From Chitinophaga pinensis (GTDB lineage: Bacteria > Bacteroidota > Bacteroidia > Chitinophagales > CAMDFR01): a stretch of 64,000 nt of DNA. A model generated the notes under the pieces. It was not told where the DNA came from, did not search any database, and saw only the letters and a program-made list of their open reading frames with translations. Location: positions 1-64,000 of the forward strand of contig CAMBZT010000004.1 in the NCBI GenBank assembly GCA_945872405.1. The letters run 5' to 3'. How positions within the stretch are numbered: the first letter of the stretch is position 1; every line of letters starts with the position of its first letter. This document shows, piece by piece, positions 27,304 to 35,937 of the stretch. Made by a program: the position numbers and the translations under genes.

Positions 27304-27876
27304 TTAAGACTCAACTTGGTTTTGCATTTTACGTTTATCTTTTTCATTTTTCTTCATCTGCTTTTCAATCTTTTTTTGCTCTTTAAGCATCTTTTTGTTA
27401 CTCTCTGAATTTATCGGATCATCTGTAATTTCAGACTTTACACCAGGTACAATAGACTTGACATAGTCAAAAGAATTAGAAACATTTTCTTCATTAACTC
27501 GTGCTTTAAAATATCCTTTCAAACTTAGTTCTACTGAATTTGTTAATTCTCCGATGAGCTCATTGTTTGTTTCATTATAAAATCCAATAGAAATAGAATT
27601 GTTTGGACTGATGACTGCATCGGTCTTTTTTATAAAAGACCCAACGCTTTTACCATTAATTTTCACATCAGCATAAATCTCTAAGATTTGCATCTCTTGA
27701 TCGTTTCTATTTTCGATTACAAAATTACCACTAGTTCTAGTATATGTTTTCTTTGGCTTCATTAAAAGATCACTCATCTCTTTAAGCACAGGTTTTTTAG
27801 GTCCTCCGCATCCAATACTAAATAGAATCGGGAAACAAATGAGTAAAATAAATTTATTTATTACAATTTTTTTCAT
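27304..27876 (-). CDS. Lipoprotein with LEA14-like fold and charged C-terminal tail
   Basis: About 190 residues. The signal ends in LFSIGC with the lipidated Cys near 23-25. The middle (FVIENRNDQEMQILEIYADVKINGK is split here as FVIENRNDQEMQILEI and ADVKINGK) resembles the neighbouring LEA-type protein, suggesting an old duplication. The last 45 residues are very rich in lysine, glutamate and glutamine and likely form a coiled coil. TTG at 27882 could also start it, but the ATG at 27876 gives the normal MKKIVINKF signal start. A TAAATTTG box overlaps just upstream, so the leader may be very short. Confidence 0.7.
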   Translation of the reverse strand: MKKIVINKFILLICFPILFSIGCGGPKKPVLKEMSDLLMKPKKTYTRTSGNFVIENRNDQEMQILEIYADVKINGKSVGSFIKKTDAVISPNNSISIGFYNETNNELIGELTNSVELSLKGYFKARVNEENVSNSFDYVKSIVPGVKSEITDDPINSESNKKMLKEQKKIEKQMKKNEKDKRKMQNQVES

Positions 27877-28046
27877 AAACAAATTTATATAATAAAAAAG
27901 TAAAGTAATAAAACTATTACGAAAAATCTAAAATTACATTTTATTGCCTTCTATAAAATATGGGCAAGAATTTCTTAAAAAGAATTAGGGATAATTAAAA
28001 GGAAAGAATTAAGTAATGAATAAAATTTGAATTCACAATAGTTGAC

Positions 28047-28054
28047 TATTTTTG
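28047..28054 (+). promoter_or_regulatory. -7 promoter box TATTTTTG of miaE
   Basis: An exact TAnnTTTG match 13 bases before the miaE ATG. A TTTG occurs 17 bases further upstream, a little closer than usual. Confidence 0.5.
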
Positions 28055-28067
28055 CCATTCGAAATAA

Positions 28068-28655
28068 ATGTATATGTACGGATTAAAACTACCAACAGAT
28101 CCCCGTTGGGCAAATTTAGCATCATTGAGTATTGAAGAAATTCTTTCTGACCATGCCTACTGCGAACAAAAAGCCACCTCGACTGGAATTACGCTTATTC
28201 AACAATTTTCTGAGTTAGAAAGACTGGTAGATGAGGTGACTCCATTGGTCCAAGAAGAATGGGGACATTTCAAGATGGTACTTGACCAACTTAAAAAAAG
28301 AAATTTAAAACTAGGTCCACAAAGAAAAGACTATTATGTATCTGCACTTTATGACTTTTTAAAAAAGGGAGGTCCTCGTCAACAACAACTTTTAGAAAAA
28401 CTATTGTTTTCTGCTATGATTGAGGCAAGAAGCTGTGAGAGATTTCGAGTCTTATCACTCCATTTAGAAGATGAAGATTTGAGAAGCTTTTATAGGAAGC
28501 TAATGGTTAGCGAAGCCGGACATTATAAACTTTTCATAGATTTAGCAACCGAGTATTGCGGAAAAGAAACCACTATGAAAAGATGGGAAGAATTTTTAGT
28601 GGGAGAAGTAGAGATTATGAAAAATCTTGAATTACGAGGTGACAGAATTCACTAA
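28068..28655 (+). CDS. miaE: tRNA-(ms2io6A37)-hydroxylase, MiaE family
   Basis: A diiron enzyme that hydroxylates the isopentenyl group of 2-methylthio-N6-isopentenyladenosine at tRNA position 37. 195 residues, mostly helical. The ferritin-like metal ligands are visible: Glu33 (AYCEQKA), Glu64 and His67 (EEWGH), Glu119 (MIEARSCERF), and Glu149 and His152 (SEAGH). The length is normal for the single-domain bacterial form. It converges on rimO, with the two stop codons overlapping in four bases. Both genes concern sulfur-bearing or hypermodified translation components, though the arrangement may be chance. Confidence 0.93.
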   Translation: MYMYGLKLPTDPRWANLASLSIEEILSDHAYCEQKATSTGITLIQQFSELERLVDEVTPLVQEEWGHFKMVLDQLKKRNLKLGPQRKDYYVSALYDFLKKGGPRQQQLLEKLLFSAMIEARSCERFRVLSLHLEDEDLRSFYRKLMVSEAGHYKLFIDLATEYCGKETTMKRWEEFLVGEVEIMKNLELRGDRIH

Positions 28656-29962
28656 CTATTTACTTTCCCCTCTAGATCAAATTCTGTTGCATTAGTAATA
28701 GAAACAAAAGCAAAGTCACCGATGCGTAGGTATTTATCTTCTGCTGGGATCATTACTTCATTATCCACTTCAGGGCTATCAAATTCTGTTCTACCTATAA
28801 AGAAGCCACCTTCTTTTCTATCAATTAAAACTTTAAAAGTATGTCCCAGTTTTTCCTGATTTAATTCAAAAGATATGGCTGATTGAATCTCCATTAACTC
28901 TGCTGCCCTTTGTTCCTTTATTTCTTGTGGTACATCATCTTCAAATTTGAAGGCACCTGTATTTTCTTCATGCGAATAAGTGAAGACACCTAATCGATCG
29001 AATCTCATTTCTTCAATAAACGATTTAAGGTCTTCAAAATCTTCTTCGGTTTCACCGGGGAAACCAACTAACATAGTTGTTCTTATGTTTACTCCAGGAA
29101 CTTTTTCCCTAATAGTTTTTATCAATTCTTTTGTCTCTTTATTTGTGATGTTTCGCTTCATCCTTTTCAAAACATTATCATTCGCATGTTGAAGCGGAAT
29201 ATCAAGATATTTACAAATCTTTTGCTCACTATTTATAGCATCAAGAATTTCTATAGGGAACTGAGTTGGATATGCATAGTGCAGTCTAATCCATTCAATT
29301 CCTTCAACCTTGCATAGCTGGTGTAGTAAATCATTCAATCTTCTTTTTTTGTAGATATCTAATCCATAGAAAGTAAGTTCTTGAGCAATTAAAATGAGTT
29401 CTTTTACACCTTGCCTTGCCAAATTCTTTGCCTCTATGATCAGTTCATCAATTGGCTTTGATACATGTAAACCACGCATGAGAGGAATAGCACAAAAAGT
29501 ACATTTTCTGTTACACCCTTCACTTATCTTGAGATAAGCATAATGATTTTCAGTTGTCAAAACTCGTTCACCTATTAACTCATGCTTATAATCAACATTA
29601 AATTTATTGAGAAGCGCAGGCAATTCAAGTGTACCAAAATAAGCATCAACCTCAGGAATTTCTTTCTCCAAGTTCTCCTTATATCGTTGGCTTAAACAAC
29701 CGGTAACATAAAGTTTTTCAATGTAACCCTTAGATTTTGCTTCTGCAAATTGCAGTATGGTGTTGATTGATTCTTCTTTTGCCTTGTCAATAAAGCCACA
29801 AGTATTTATCACAACCACATTAAAATCCTCATTCTTACTTTCATGAACCACATCTATACCGCCTGCTTTTAGCTGTCCCATCATTACTTCACTATCGACA
29901 GTATTTTTTGAGCAACCTAATGTTACAACATTTACTTTATCAACTTTTATTTTTGTCTTCAT
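28652..29962 (-). CDS. rimO: Ribosomal protein S12 methylthiotransferase
   Basis: A radical SAM enzyme that adds a methylthio group to an aspartate of ribosomal protein S12. 436 residues: N-terminal UPF0004 domain with LGCSKNTVDSEVM and VVINTCGFIDKAKEES giving its cluster cysteines, the radical SAM core with CNRKCTFCAIPLMRG (CxxxCxxC), and a C-terminal TRAM domain. The LGCSKN and GFIDKAKEES wording is that of RimO rather than MiaB. It lies 40 bases after ftsY in the same direction, the usual Bacteroidota neighbourhood. Confidence 0.96.
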   Translation of the reverse strand: MKTKIKVDKVNVVTLGCSKNTVDSEVMMGQLKAGGIDVVHESKNEDFNVVVINTCGFIDKAKEESINTILQFAEAKSKGYIEKLYVTGCLSQRYKENLEKEIPEVDAYFGTLELPALLNKFNVDYKHELIGERVLTTENHYAYLKISEGCNRKCTFCAIPLMRGLHVSKPIDELIIEAKNLARQGVKELILIAQELTFYGLDIYKKRRLNDLLHQLCKVEGIEWIRLHYAYPTQFPIEILDAINSEQKICKYLDIPLQHANDNVLKRMKRNITNKETKELIKTIREKVPGVNIRTTMLVGFPGETEEDFEDLKSFIEEMRFDRLGVFTYSHEENTGAFKFEDDVPQEIKEQRAAELMEIQSAISFELNQEKLGHTFKVLIDRKEGGFFIGRTEFDSPEVDNEVMIPAEDKYLRIGDFAFVSITNATEFDLEGKVNS

Positions 29963-30001
29963 TTACTATAATACTTAAATTATTTGATAGCCATCATTCC
30001 A

Positions 30002-30958
30002 CTAATTTGTAAAAAGCGAATCTACAAACTCCTTTCTATTGAATACTTGTAGCTTATCAATTCCTTCTCCAACTCCAATAAATTTGATTGGAATTTTAAA
30101 TAAATCAGAGATTCCAATCACAACACCACCCTTTGCTGTTCCATCTAACTTAGTAAGAGCAATTGAAGTTACTTCAGTTGCCTTCATAAATTCACGTGCT
30201 TGAATAATTGCGTTTTGGCCTGTTGAAGCGTCAAGAACAAGCAACACTTCATGAGGTGCATCTGGATAAACTTTTTTCATAACATTTTTGACCTTAGTCA
30301 ATTCGTTCATCAAACCAAGTTTATTGTGCAATCTACCGGCAGTATCAATGATAACAACATCATTTCCTCTTGCTTTTGCAGCTTCAAGCGTATCGAATGC
30401 TACACTTGCGGGATCAGCACCCATTTGTTTCTTTACTATTGGTACATCGACTCTTTTTGCCCAGACATCTAACTGATCTATGGCTGCCGCTCTAAATGTA
30501 TCTGCAGCACCCAATAAAACTTTCTTTCCTGCTAATTTAAGTTGATAAGATAGCTTACCGATAGTAGTCGTTTTACCGACCCCATTTACGCCTACAACCA
30601 TTATTACATAGGGAGCCTGTCCATTACTGATATCGAAACTTTTCAGATCTTCAGTCTTATTTTCTAAGAGTAACCCTTGAATTTCATCTTTCAATAAGTT
30701 CATGAATTGTTTATCACTTACGAATTTATCAACTGCTACCCTTCTTTCTATTCTTTCAATAATCTTCACTGTTGTTTCCAAACCTACATCAGCACTCATC
30801 AAAGCCTCTTCTACTTGATCAAGTAGTTCATCATCAGCGGAAGTCTTTCCAGCAATAGCTTTGGACAATTTACCAAAAAAACTATCTTTTGTCTTCTCAA
30901 GACCTTTATCTAAATCCTCTTTGTTTTCTTTTTTACTAAAAAAATCGAATATGCCCAT
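30002..30958 (-). CDS. ftsY: Signal recognition particle receptor FtsY
   Basis: The membrane receptor GTPase for SRP-bound ribosomes. 318 residues: a short lysine/glutamate-rich A region (1-25), the N domain helices, and the NG core with G1 GVNGVGKTTTIGKLS, then DTFRAAAIDQL, then DTAGRLHNK, then TKLDGTAKGG. A short A domain is normal outside enterobacteria. A terminator ends the upstream ribosomal protein transcript, and a TACTTTTG box at 31007-31014 provides its own promoter. Confidence 0.97.
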   Translation of the reverse strand: MGIFDFFSKKENKEDLDKGLEKTKDSFFGKLSKAIAGKTSADDELLDQVEEALMSADVGLETTVKIIERIERRVAVDKFVSDKQFMNLLKDEIQGLLLENKTEDLKSFDISNGQAPYVIMVVGVNGVGKTTTIGKLSYQLKLAGKKVLLGAADTFRAAAIDQLDVWAKRVDVPIVKKQMGADPASVAFDTLEAAKARGNDVVIIDTAGRLHNKLGLMNELTKVKNVMKKVYPDAPHEVLLVLDASTGQNAIIQAREFMKATEVTSIALTKLDGTAKGGVVIGISDLFKIPIKFIGVGEGIDKLQVFNRKEFVDSLFTN

Positions 30959-31006
30959 TGTTACTTATTTAAAAATTATCTTTTTATTGCAGGAGAAGTA
31001 TGATTA

Positions 31007-31014
31007 CAAAAGTA
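31007..31014 (-). promoter_or_regulatory. -7 promoter box TACTTTTG of ftsY
   Basis: An exact TAnnTTTG match on the minus strand, 49 bases before the ftsY ATG and just after the terminator of the preceding unit. Confidence 0.5.
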
Positions 31015-31087
31015 ATGCATAATAAAATTGGAGACCAGATGAAAATTTGTTTGTGTATTTGTGCTAGACGATTCACTTGGAAATTAA

Positions 31088-31116
31088 AAAGCCCTCCGAG
31101 ATATTCGGTGGGCTTT
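31088..31116 (-). terminator. Intrinsic terminator after the rpmB-rpmG-DUF4295 unit
   Basis: On the minus strand AAAGCCC-A-CCGA and TCGG-A-GGGCTTT form a stem with a single A-A mismatch around a five-base loop, followed by a short T run (GGGCTTTTTAA). It lies 30 bases after the DUF4295 stop and before the ftsY promoter. Confidence 0.75.
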
Positions 31117-31146
31117 ACATATCAATATTTTTTAAAAAACTCTCTA

Positions 31147-31314
31147 CTATTTTTCTGCTAAAAAATCCTTCACTTTATCCTTGTGAATCATTTTCTCATT
31201 AAAAGCGTAAGCACCTGTTTTGGGTGATTTGAAAGCCTTAAAAACTTTCACATAATCTTTCGAACCTTCTTGGGCCTTACGATCAGTTCTTGCATTTTTC
31301 GAAACCTTTGCCAT
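31147..31314 (-). CDS. DUF4295 family protein (small basic, ribosome-gene neighbour)
   Basis: 55 residues: it opens MAKVSKNARTDRKAQEG and continues with VKVFKAFKSPKTGAYAF. The sequence matches the DUF4295 family, which is confined to Bacteroidota and lies after rpmG in this phylum. Very basic and lysine-rich, it is probably a ribosome-associated or RNA-binding protein; its exact role is not known. It is six bases after rpmG and is the last gene before the terminator. The start and stop (TAG) are read directly from sequence. Confidence 0.9.
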   Translation of the reverse strand: MAKVSKNARTDRKAQEGSKDYVKVFKAFKSPKTGAYAFNEKMIHKDKVKDFLAEK

Positions 31315-31320
31315 AATTTA

Positions 31321-31509
31321 TTATTTAATTTCTTTGTGAGTTGTATATTTTTTCATGACAGAATTAAATTTTTTTAACTCGATTCTATCTGGAGTATTCT
31401 TTCTATTTTTTTCTGTACTATATCGGCTAGTACCTGGCAAACCAGAATCTTTATGTTCTGTACATTCCAAGATAACTTGTATTCTATTGCCTTTGCTTTT
31501 CTTTGCCAT
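31321..31509 (-). CDS. rpmG: 50S ribosomal protein L33
   Basis: 62 residues opening [20 protein letters not shown]. Only one cysteine of the four zinc ligands found in zinc-type L33 remains, so it is the zinc-free form. The Bacteroidota-type length and the [18 protein letters not shown] block are clear. It sits between rpmB and DUF4295, about 40 bases after rpmB. Confidence 0.96.
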   Translation of the reverse strand: MAKKSKGNRIQVILECTEHKDSGLPGTSRYSTEKNRKNTPDRIELKKFNSVMKKYTTHKEIK

Positions 31510-31548
31510 TGTGTTCTGAGTTTATTACTTTTAATGATGTTAGGATAA

Positions 31549-31788
31549 TTAGAAACTAATTTTTCCTGCTTTTTCAAGTTCTTTAAGGTATTGATAGATT
31601 CCCTTTTTATTAATTGTACGTATTGCAGAAGTACTTACCTTCATCTCAATATAGTCGTCTATTTCTGGAACATAGAATTTTTTACTTTGTAAATTCGGAT
31701 AGAATTTTCTTTTCGTTTTTCTATTTGAGTGAGAAACTTTGTTTCCCGTCATCGGTCCTTTTCCTGTTAAATCGCAAAAGCGTGCCAT
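31549..31788 (-). CDS. rpmB: 50S ribosomal protein L28
   Basis: 79 residues, opening [21 protein letters not shown] with the family's [13 protein letters not shown] block. It is a large-subunit protein. The first cysteine is present but the CxxC pairs of zinc-type L28 are not. It is the first gene of the rpmB-rpmG-DUF4295 unit; I see no perfect promoter box upstream (GATATTTG is close). Confidence 0.97.
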   Translation of the reverse strand: MARFCDLTGKGPMTGNKVSHSNRKTKRKFYPNLQSKKFYVPEIDDYIEMKVSTSAIRTINKKGIYQYLKELEKAGKISF

Positions 31789-32165
31789 AATTATTTCTTT
31801 AAAAAATTAGGGTGCAAATATCCAACTTTTTTTTACATTCACCAAATATATTATTGTCCCTTCCAAATAATCCATTAAATTACTTGTAAAAAAAAATGAT
31901 TATTTACGCACAATAAATTGTTTTTCAAATGATTAAACCATTGAAATGTAATTCTCAACAAATAAAAATATTCTCAAAAAAAACTCTAAAAAGTCAGCAA
32001 TATTGAGAAATATGATCTACCTTCATAAGCCAGATATCCAGATAAAAATTAGTAAAAAAAACGATTTTAAAAAATCTTCAAAAACATTTAACCCATTTTT
32101 AGTTAATTCTGAATATACTGAGTTCAATCCTTAACGAAATAATTATCTCATTAGTTGTAAGACTT
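31789..32165. other. Intergenic region of 377 bases upstream of rpmB
   Basis: Very AT-rich, with long A and T runs. It holds the rpmB leader on the minus strand and the tail of the next minus-strand gene. No open frame, hairpin with a T run, or repeat that I can support. Confidence 0.6.
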
Positions 32166-32834
32166 CTATTCTCTTTTTGCGCTGTCGATATATCCGACCG
32201 GTGTGAGAAAATCACTTACAGACAAGACACTAGGACTCAGGGAAACCACCTCAAAATCGAACAAAACAGTTCCATTCAAGTCTTTAGTAACTGACTTTAA
32301 TGGGAAGCCACTTATTTTAGACTTTTGCATTCCTAACATTTCAATATTTGCCGGAAAAAAACTAGACAAGGAGGCAAAAGATACCTCTAAAGCTTGAGCC
32401 ACCCACATTTCTGTTGTATTTTGTTCCGTCTTAACCACTACTTTTCGGCACTTGTAAGTATTGATGATTTTAATTTCATCTGTTGTCTCTACAAACACTT
32501 TTTCTGCGCTTAGGTAACTTTCTTTTGAGATTGATTTTACAGGAATATTATAAAAATAATTTTTCCCATCTTCCGCTTTTAGATCTCCAAAAATAATTAG
32601 ACTATTTAACTTTTTATCGGGGATGAATGAACTTTTTACCAACTCTCCATTATCATTCTTCATGTTTAATTGAAACATACTTAAGTCACTCTTAAAAAAC
32701 CAACTAGCATTGTCTATCTTCAGCGGTCCATTAAACTGATTGTATTTTATTTTTATTTCTCCTTCAAAAGCAAGTGAGTAGCTAAAAACGCTAGCTAGTA
32801 TAAAGCACAACAAAATCATATTTTTCATTTTCAT
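32166..32834 (-). CDS. Secreted protein resembling the DUF4412 type
   Basis: 222 residues with a signal peptide (about 1-23). The mature part is all-beta in character: FEGEIKIKYNQFNGPLKIDN, then TYKCRKVVVKTEQNTTEMWV, then SGFPLKSVTKDLNGTVLF. This wording is like the DUF4412/GLPGLI-type periplasmic proteins of Bacteroidota, where a lipoprotein-carrier-like sandwich is suspected. I cannot assign a function. It lies 38 bases after the glycine-rich protein gene in the same direction. Confidence 0.7.
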   Translation of the reverse strand: MKMKNMILLCFILASVFSYSLAFEGEIKIKYNQFNGPLKIDNASWFFKSDLSMFQLNMKNDNGELVKSSFIPDKKLNSLIIFGDLKAEDGKNYFYNIPVKSISKESYLSAEKVFVETTDEIKIINTYKCRKVVVKTEQNTTEMWVAQALEVSFASLSSFFPANIEMLGMQKSKISGFPLKSVTKDLNGTVLFDFEVVSLSPSVLSVSDFLTPVGYIDSAKRE

Positions 32835-32872
32835 TTATTTAATTTTCATTAATACAGATAATATTTTTAAGG

Positions 32873-34324
32873 CTATGGTCCAACATTTCCTTTAATAAAA
32901 GAAGTGCTATAAATACCATCAGTAAGTCCAAAGAGAACATTTGAATTCCTTTTAATTGCATTACCAGGAGGACCACTAACAGGTCCGAAGGCAGGAACTA
33001 AGCCACCAGGTATTGGAATAGGAACCGTAATTGTACCTACAAAGGGAATTGTGATAGAAAAAGAAAGTGTTAAATCTAGGTAACCTGGTGCGCCACTGAC
33101 CCCAAATCCTCCGCCATTTCCACCGCCACCTGAAGGTGTAATGGTTATAGAAGCGGCAGAAATAGGAATAACGATAGGAGCGCCGACAATTCCTCCATTT
33201 CCCGGAACGGAAGTTACTGTTCCAGTGGCATCATCTCCATCTTCAAAAACACCAATTACAGACCCACTTGGGGCTGCACCTCCTTGTCCATTGGCAGACC
33301 CACCGCCACCTCCTAAACCTGCACCAATTGTTAGTGAGCCTCCTATGATAGGAATTGAGAATGAGAAGCTCAAGCCTACTGATCCACCGCCACTTCCTCC
33401 ACCAAAGATATAACCATTATTAATGATTGTGGTCTTACAAGACATGTCAATTGCTACTCCACCAGCTTCGCCAGCCGCACCAGGCGGAAATCCTGATAAA
33501 CCACCTCCGTATGCGCCATCTCCTCCCCTCGCAAGAATGTTTCCGTTATTCAGTATTCCAACATGAGACCTAGTATCTAAATTACCATTTTTGTATGCAG
33601 GACTTGAGCTAATAGCTGAGGTTACATTTGCGCCACTAGATATATTTATCACAACGCAAATAGGAGTACCTGGACCTGGCAATCCATTTACTAGTTGCAA
33701 ATCATAATTCACAGCATCAGCAGTTAAATTTACAAAAATGCATGGCTCAATAGTAACTGTAAATACTTGTAATCTGATATTTGAGCCACAGATGGCTTGA
33801 ATTATTATTGGATAGGTGCCTGCAGGTGCAAAAATTGACGCTCCTACATGAAGTCTGGTTGTACCTGCTGAGTCAATAGATGAGGTATCTAGATATACAG
33901 TGACTCCAGACGGAAGACCAGCAAGAGTAATAAGGCTAATGGTTTGTCTAGAACCGCTAGTTTGTTCAACACTAATGTCAGTAAAAGCACTATCAGTAGA
34001 AGTTCTGTCAATGGATGCACTCGAAGTAGAGAGAGACATTAGAAACTCACATTCATCACAATTTCTTTGATATGTTCTTAACCAACAACGGCCATTCCAG
34101 AATTGCATGGTGCTATCTGTCTTGTTAAAAATAAGTAATCCAGCAGCAGGCCGCACAATATTATCGCGTTGAAAAGTAGTTAATCTAGGAGGGAGAAAAC
34201 CTTTGTCCTTTGCTTCCAAGTGTAAGACAGCGCTGCTATCCGGAATAAGGATATTGATTCCAACTTGTCCAATACAAAGTTGAAAAATAAACAATGAAAA
34301 TAAAATCGCAACAATATTTTTCAT
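32873..34324 (-). CDS. Glycine-rich secreted protein with a Bacteroidota fibre-type N terminus
   Basis: 483 residues. Signal peptide 1-19, then a region common to secreted fibre-like proteins of the phylum: VGINILIPDSSAVLHLEAKD, then GFLPPRLTTFQRDNI, then GLLIFNKTDSTMQFWNGRCW. The middle (about 90-200) is an Ig-like stretch with T9SS-cargo flavour. The C half is strongly glycine- and proline-rich with alternating hydrophobic strands (GGGSGGGSVG, then GAGLGGGGGSANGQGG), low in charge. There is no recognisable sorting domain at the end (ends FIKGNVGP). It could be a structural matrix protein; the export route is not evident. Confidence 0.8.
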   Translation of the reverse strand: MKNIVAILFSLFIFQLCIGQVGINILIPDSSAVLHLEAKDKGFLPPRLTTFQRDNIVRPAAGLLIFNKTDSTMQFWNGRCWLRTYQRNCDECEFLMSLSTSSASIDRTSTDSAFTDISVEQTSGSRQTISLITLAGLPSGVTVYLDTSSIDSAGTTRLHVGASIFAPAGTYPIIIQAICGSNIRLQVFTVTIEPCIFVNLTADAVNYDLQLVNGLPGPGTPICVVINISSGANVTSAISSSPAYKNGNLDTRSHVGILNNGNILARGGDGAYGGGLSGFPPGAAGEAGGVAIDMSCKTTIINNGYIFGGGSGGGSVGLSFSFSIPIIGGSLTIGAGLGGGGGSANGQGGAAPSGSVIGVFEDGDDATGTVTSVPGNGGIVGAPIVIPISAASITITPSGGGGNGGGFGVSGAPGYLDLTLSFSITIPFVGTITVPIPIPGGLVPAFGPVSGPPGNAIKRNSNVLFGLTDGIYSTSFIKGNVGP

Positions 34325-34509
34325 GATTAGGATTTAGAGAATAAATACACCAAAAAGTGTTAGTTAGAAACACAAGTATCCAATACAAACATAATTTTAT
34401 TTCTGTTCAGAAACAAAGGAAAACAAATATTTTATTTTTCTTCGATTTTTCAACTTCGATTTTAAAAATTTAAAAAAAATGTACTTACATTTATGTCTTA
34501 TGTTTTAAT

Positions 34510-35937
34510 ATGAAATATTATCTGACACTTTTTTTAGTCTATCTTTTTTCATTACAGAGTGCCTGCTTGGCACAAGTCTATCTAAGTAATCAAGGCGCAT
34601 TCATTTCTATAAAAAATTCCGCATTGCTAAGTGTTAGAGGTGATGTTATCAATCAAACATCAGGTATTTTTAACAATACAGATACCATTGATTTAATAGG
34701 TGATTGGCAAAATGATGGCGGCAATCAAGCATTTGACTCAATTGGTTCTGGGATTGTTCGGCTCACAGGTTCAAACCAATCAATAAAGGGTAGTTCTATC
34801 ACAGGTTTTAATCAACTCAGTATTTCGGGAGATGGCATTAAATTTGGACTATTAGAAGTTGATGTTGACGATAAACTTTTACTGAACGACAGAGAATTAA
34901 ATATGAGCGCTAACCGATTGGTTGTTTATAATAGATCTACTGATGCAGTGAGTAATACAATTGGATTTGTTAGCAGCATCGCTGATGGTGGCTTAAGCAG
35001 GTATACCAATCAAAACAATTCTTATTTTTTCCCCGTTGGATCTTCGATTGATTTATTGGTCTACAGACCAGTTTATGTTACACCCAAAGATGTCAACTTG
35101 AATTTATATAATATAGGATTTAATAGCAACGATCCTAGCAGAGATGGTTATGATAGGGAACAAAAAGAACTATGGCTTTGTAGGATTAATGAACATTTTT
35201 ATCACCGTTTAGACCATACTTTTGGCAGTAGTATTTCAGACTTTACTTTTCTTTATGATGCTGTTATGGATGGGAACTATAATACTAATGTTCAATGGAA
35301 ACCAAGAAACCTATGGGAGAAAACCGGAGAAGTGTTAGAATCCACGATTGGTAGTTTTTCAGCACTAACTACTCAAGATTGGGCAGACTTTGAGACTAAA
35401 AATTTTGCACTAGCCTATCAAACAGAACCATTCGGATATCTTGGTTCAGACACTTTTCTTTATTATGGATCTTCCATTGAACTTGAAGCTGTCGGAGGCA
35501 ATTCATATTCTTGGACACCATCAAATTTTTTAAGCTGTGATGATTGTGCAGTAACAATATCACAGCCAGATTCAAGTATTTCTTATCAATTAATAACGGA
35601 GGGTAAAGATGGATGCAGGCATATTGATACGATATATATAGAAGTGATAAAAGACCTTAATGAAGTAAGTTTATTCATTCCTAATTTAATTACGCCCAAT
35701 GGTGATGGAGCGAATGATGAATGGATTATTCGCGACTTAGATAATTTTCGCGATAATGAAGTTACTATCTTGAATAGATGGGGAGATAATGTATTTCAGA
35801 AAGCACCTTACGACAATAGTTTTAATGGTTTGTTTCTTGGCAAAGCTTTACCTGAAGGAACTTATTACTATCTTGTTAAGATAAAAATAAATGGAGAAGT
35901 TAAAACATTTGATGGACCCTTAACTATAATTAGGTAG
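34510..35937 (+). CDS. T9SS type B surface protein, partner of the PorP/SprF gene
   Basis: 475 residues. A signal peptide (1-21, ending CLAQ) is followed by a beta-rich region with SNQGAFISIKNSALLSVRGD and repeated GDW-type turns, an Ig/PKD-like unit around 330-385 (SYSWTPSNFLSCDDCAV), and a type B domain: LITPNGDGANDEW, then LNRWGDNVFQ, then EGTYYYLVKI. Its stop codon TAG shares one base with the GTG start of the PorP/SprF gene, so translation is coupled. Such pairs are known from the SprB-SprF system of gliding bacteria. I infer an outer-surface protein handled by its neighbour. Confidence 0.92.
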   Translation: MKYYLTLFLVYLFSLQSACLAQVYLSNQGAFISIKNSALLSVRGDVINQTSGIFNNTDTIDLIGDWQNDGGNQAFDSIGSGIVRLTGSNQSIKGSSITGFNQLSISGDGIKFGLLEVDVDDKLLLNDRELNMSANRLVVYNRSTDAVSNTIGFVSSIADGGLSRYTNQNNSYFFPVGSSIDLLVYRPVYVTPKDVNLNLYNIGFNSNDPSRDGYDREQKELWLCRINEHFYHRLDHTFGSSISDFTFLYDAVMDGNYNTNVQWKPRNLWEKTGEVLESTIGSFSALTTQDWADFETKNFALAYQTEPFGYLGSDTFLYYGSSIELEAVGGNSYSWTPSNFLSCDDCAVTISQPDSSISYQLITEGKDGCRHIDTIYIEVIKDLNEVSLFIPNLITPNGDGANDEWIIRDLDNFRDNEVTILNRWGDNVFQKAPYDNSFNGLFLGKALPEGTYYYLVKIKINGEVKTFDGPLTIIR

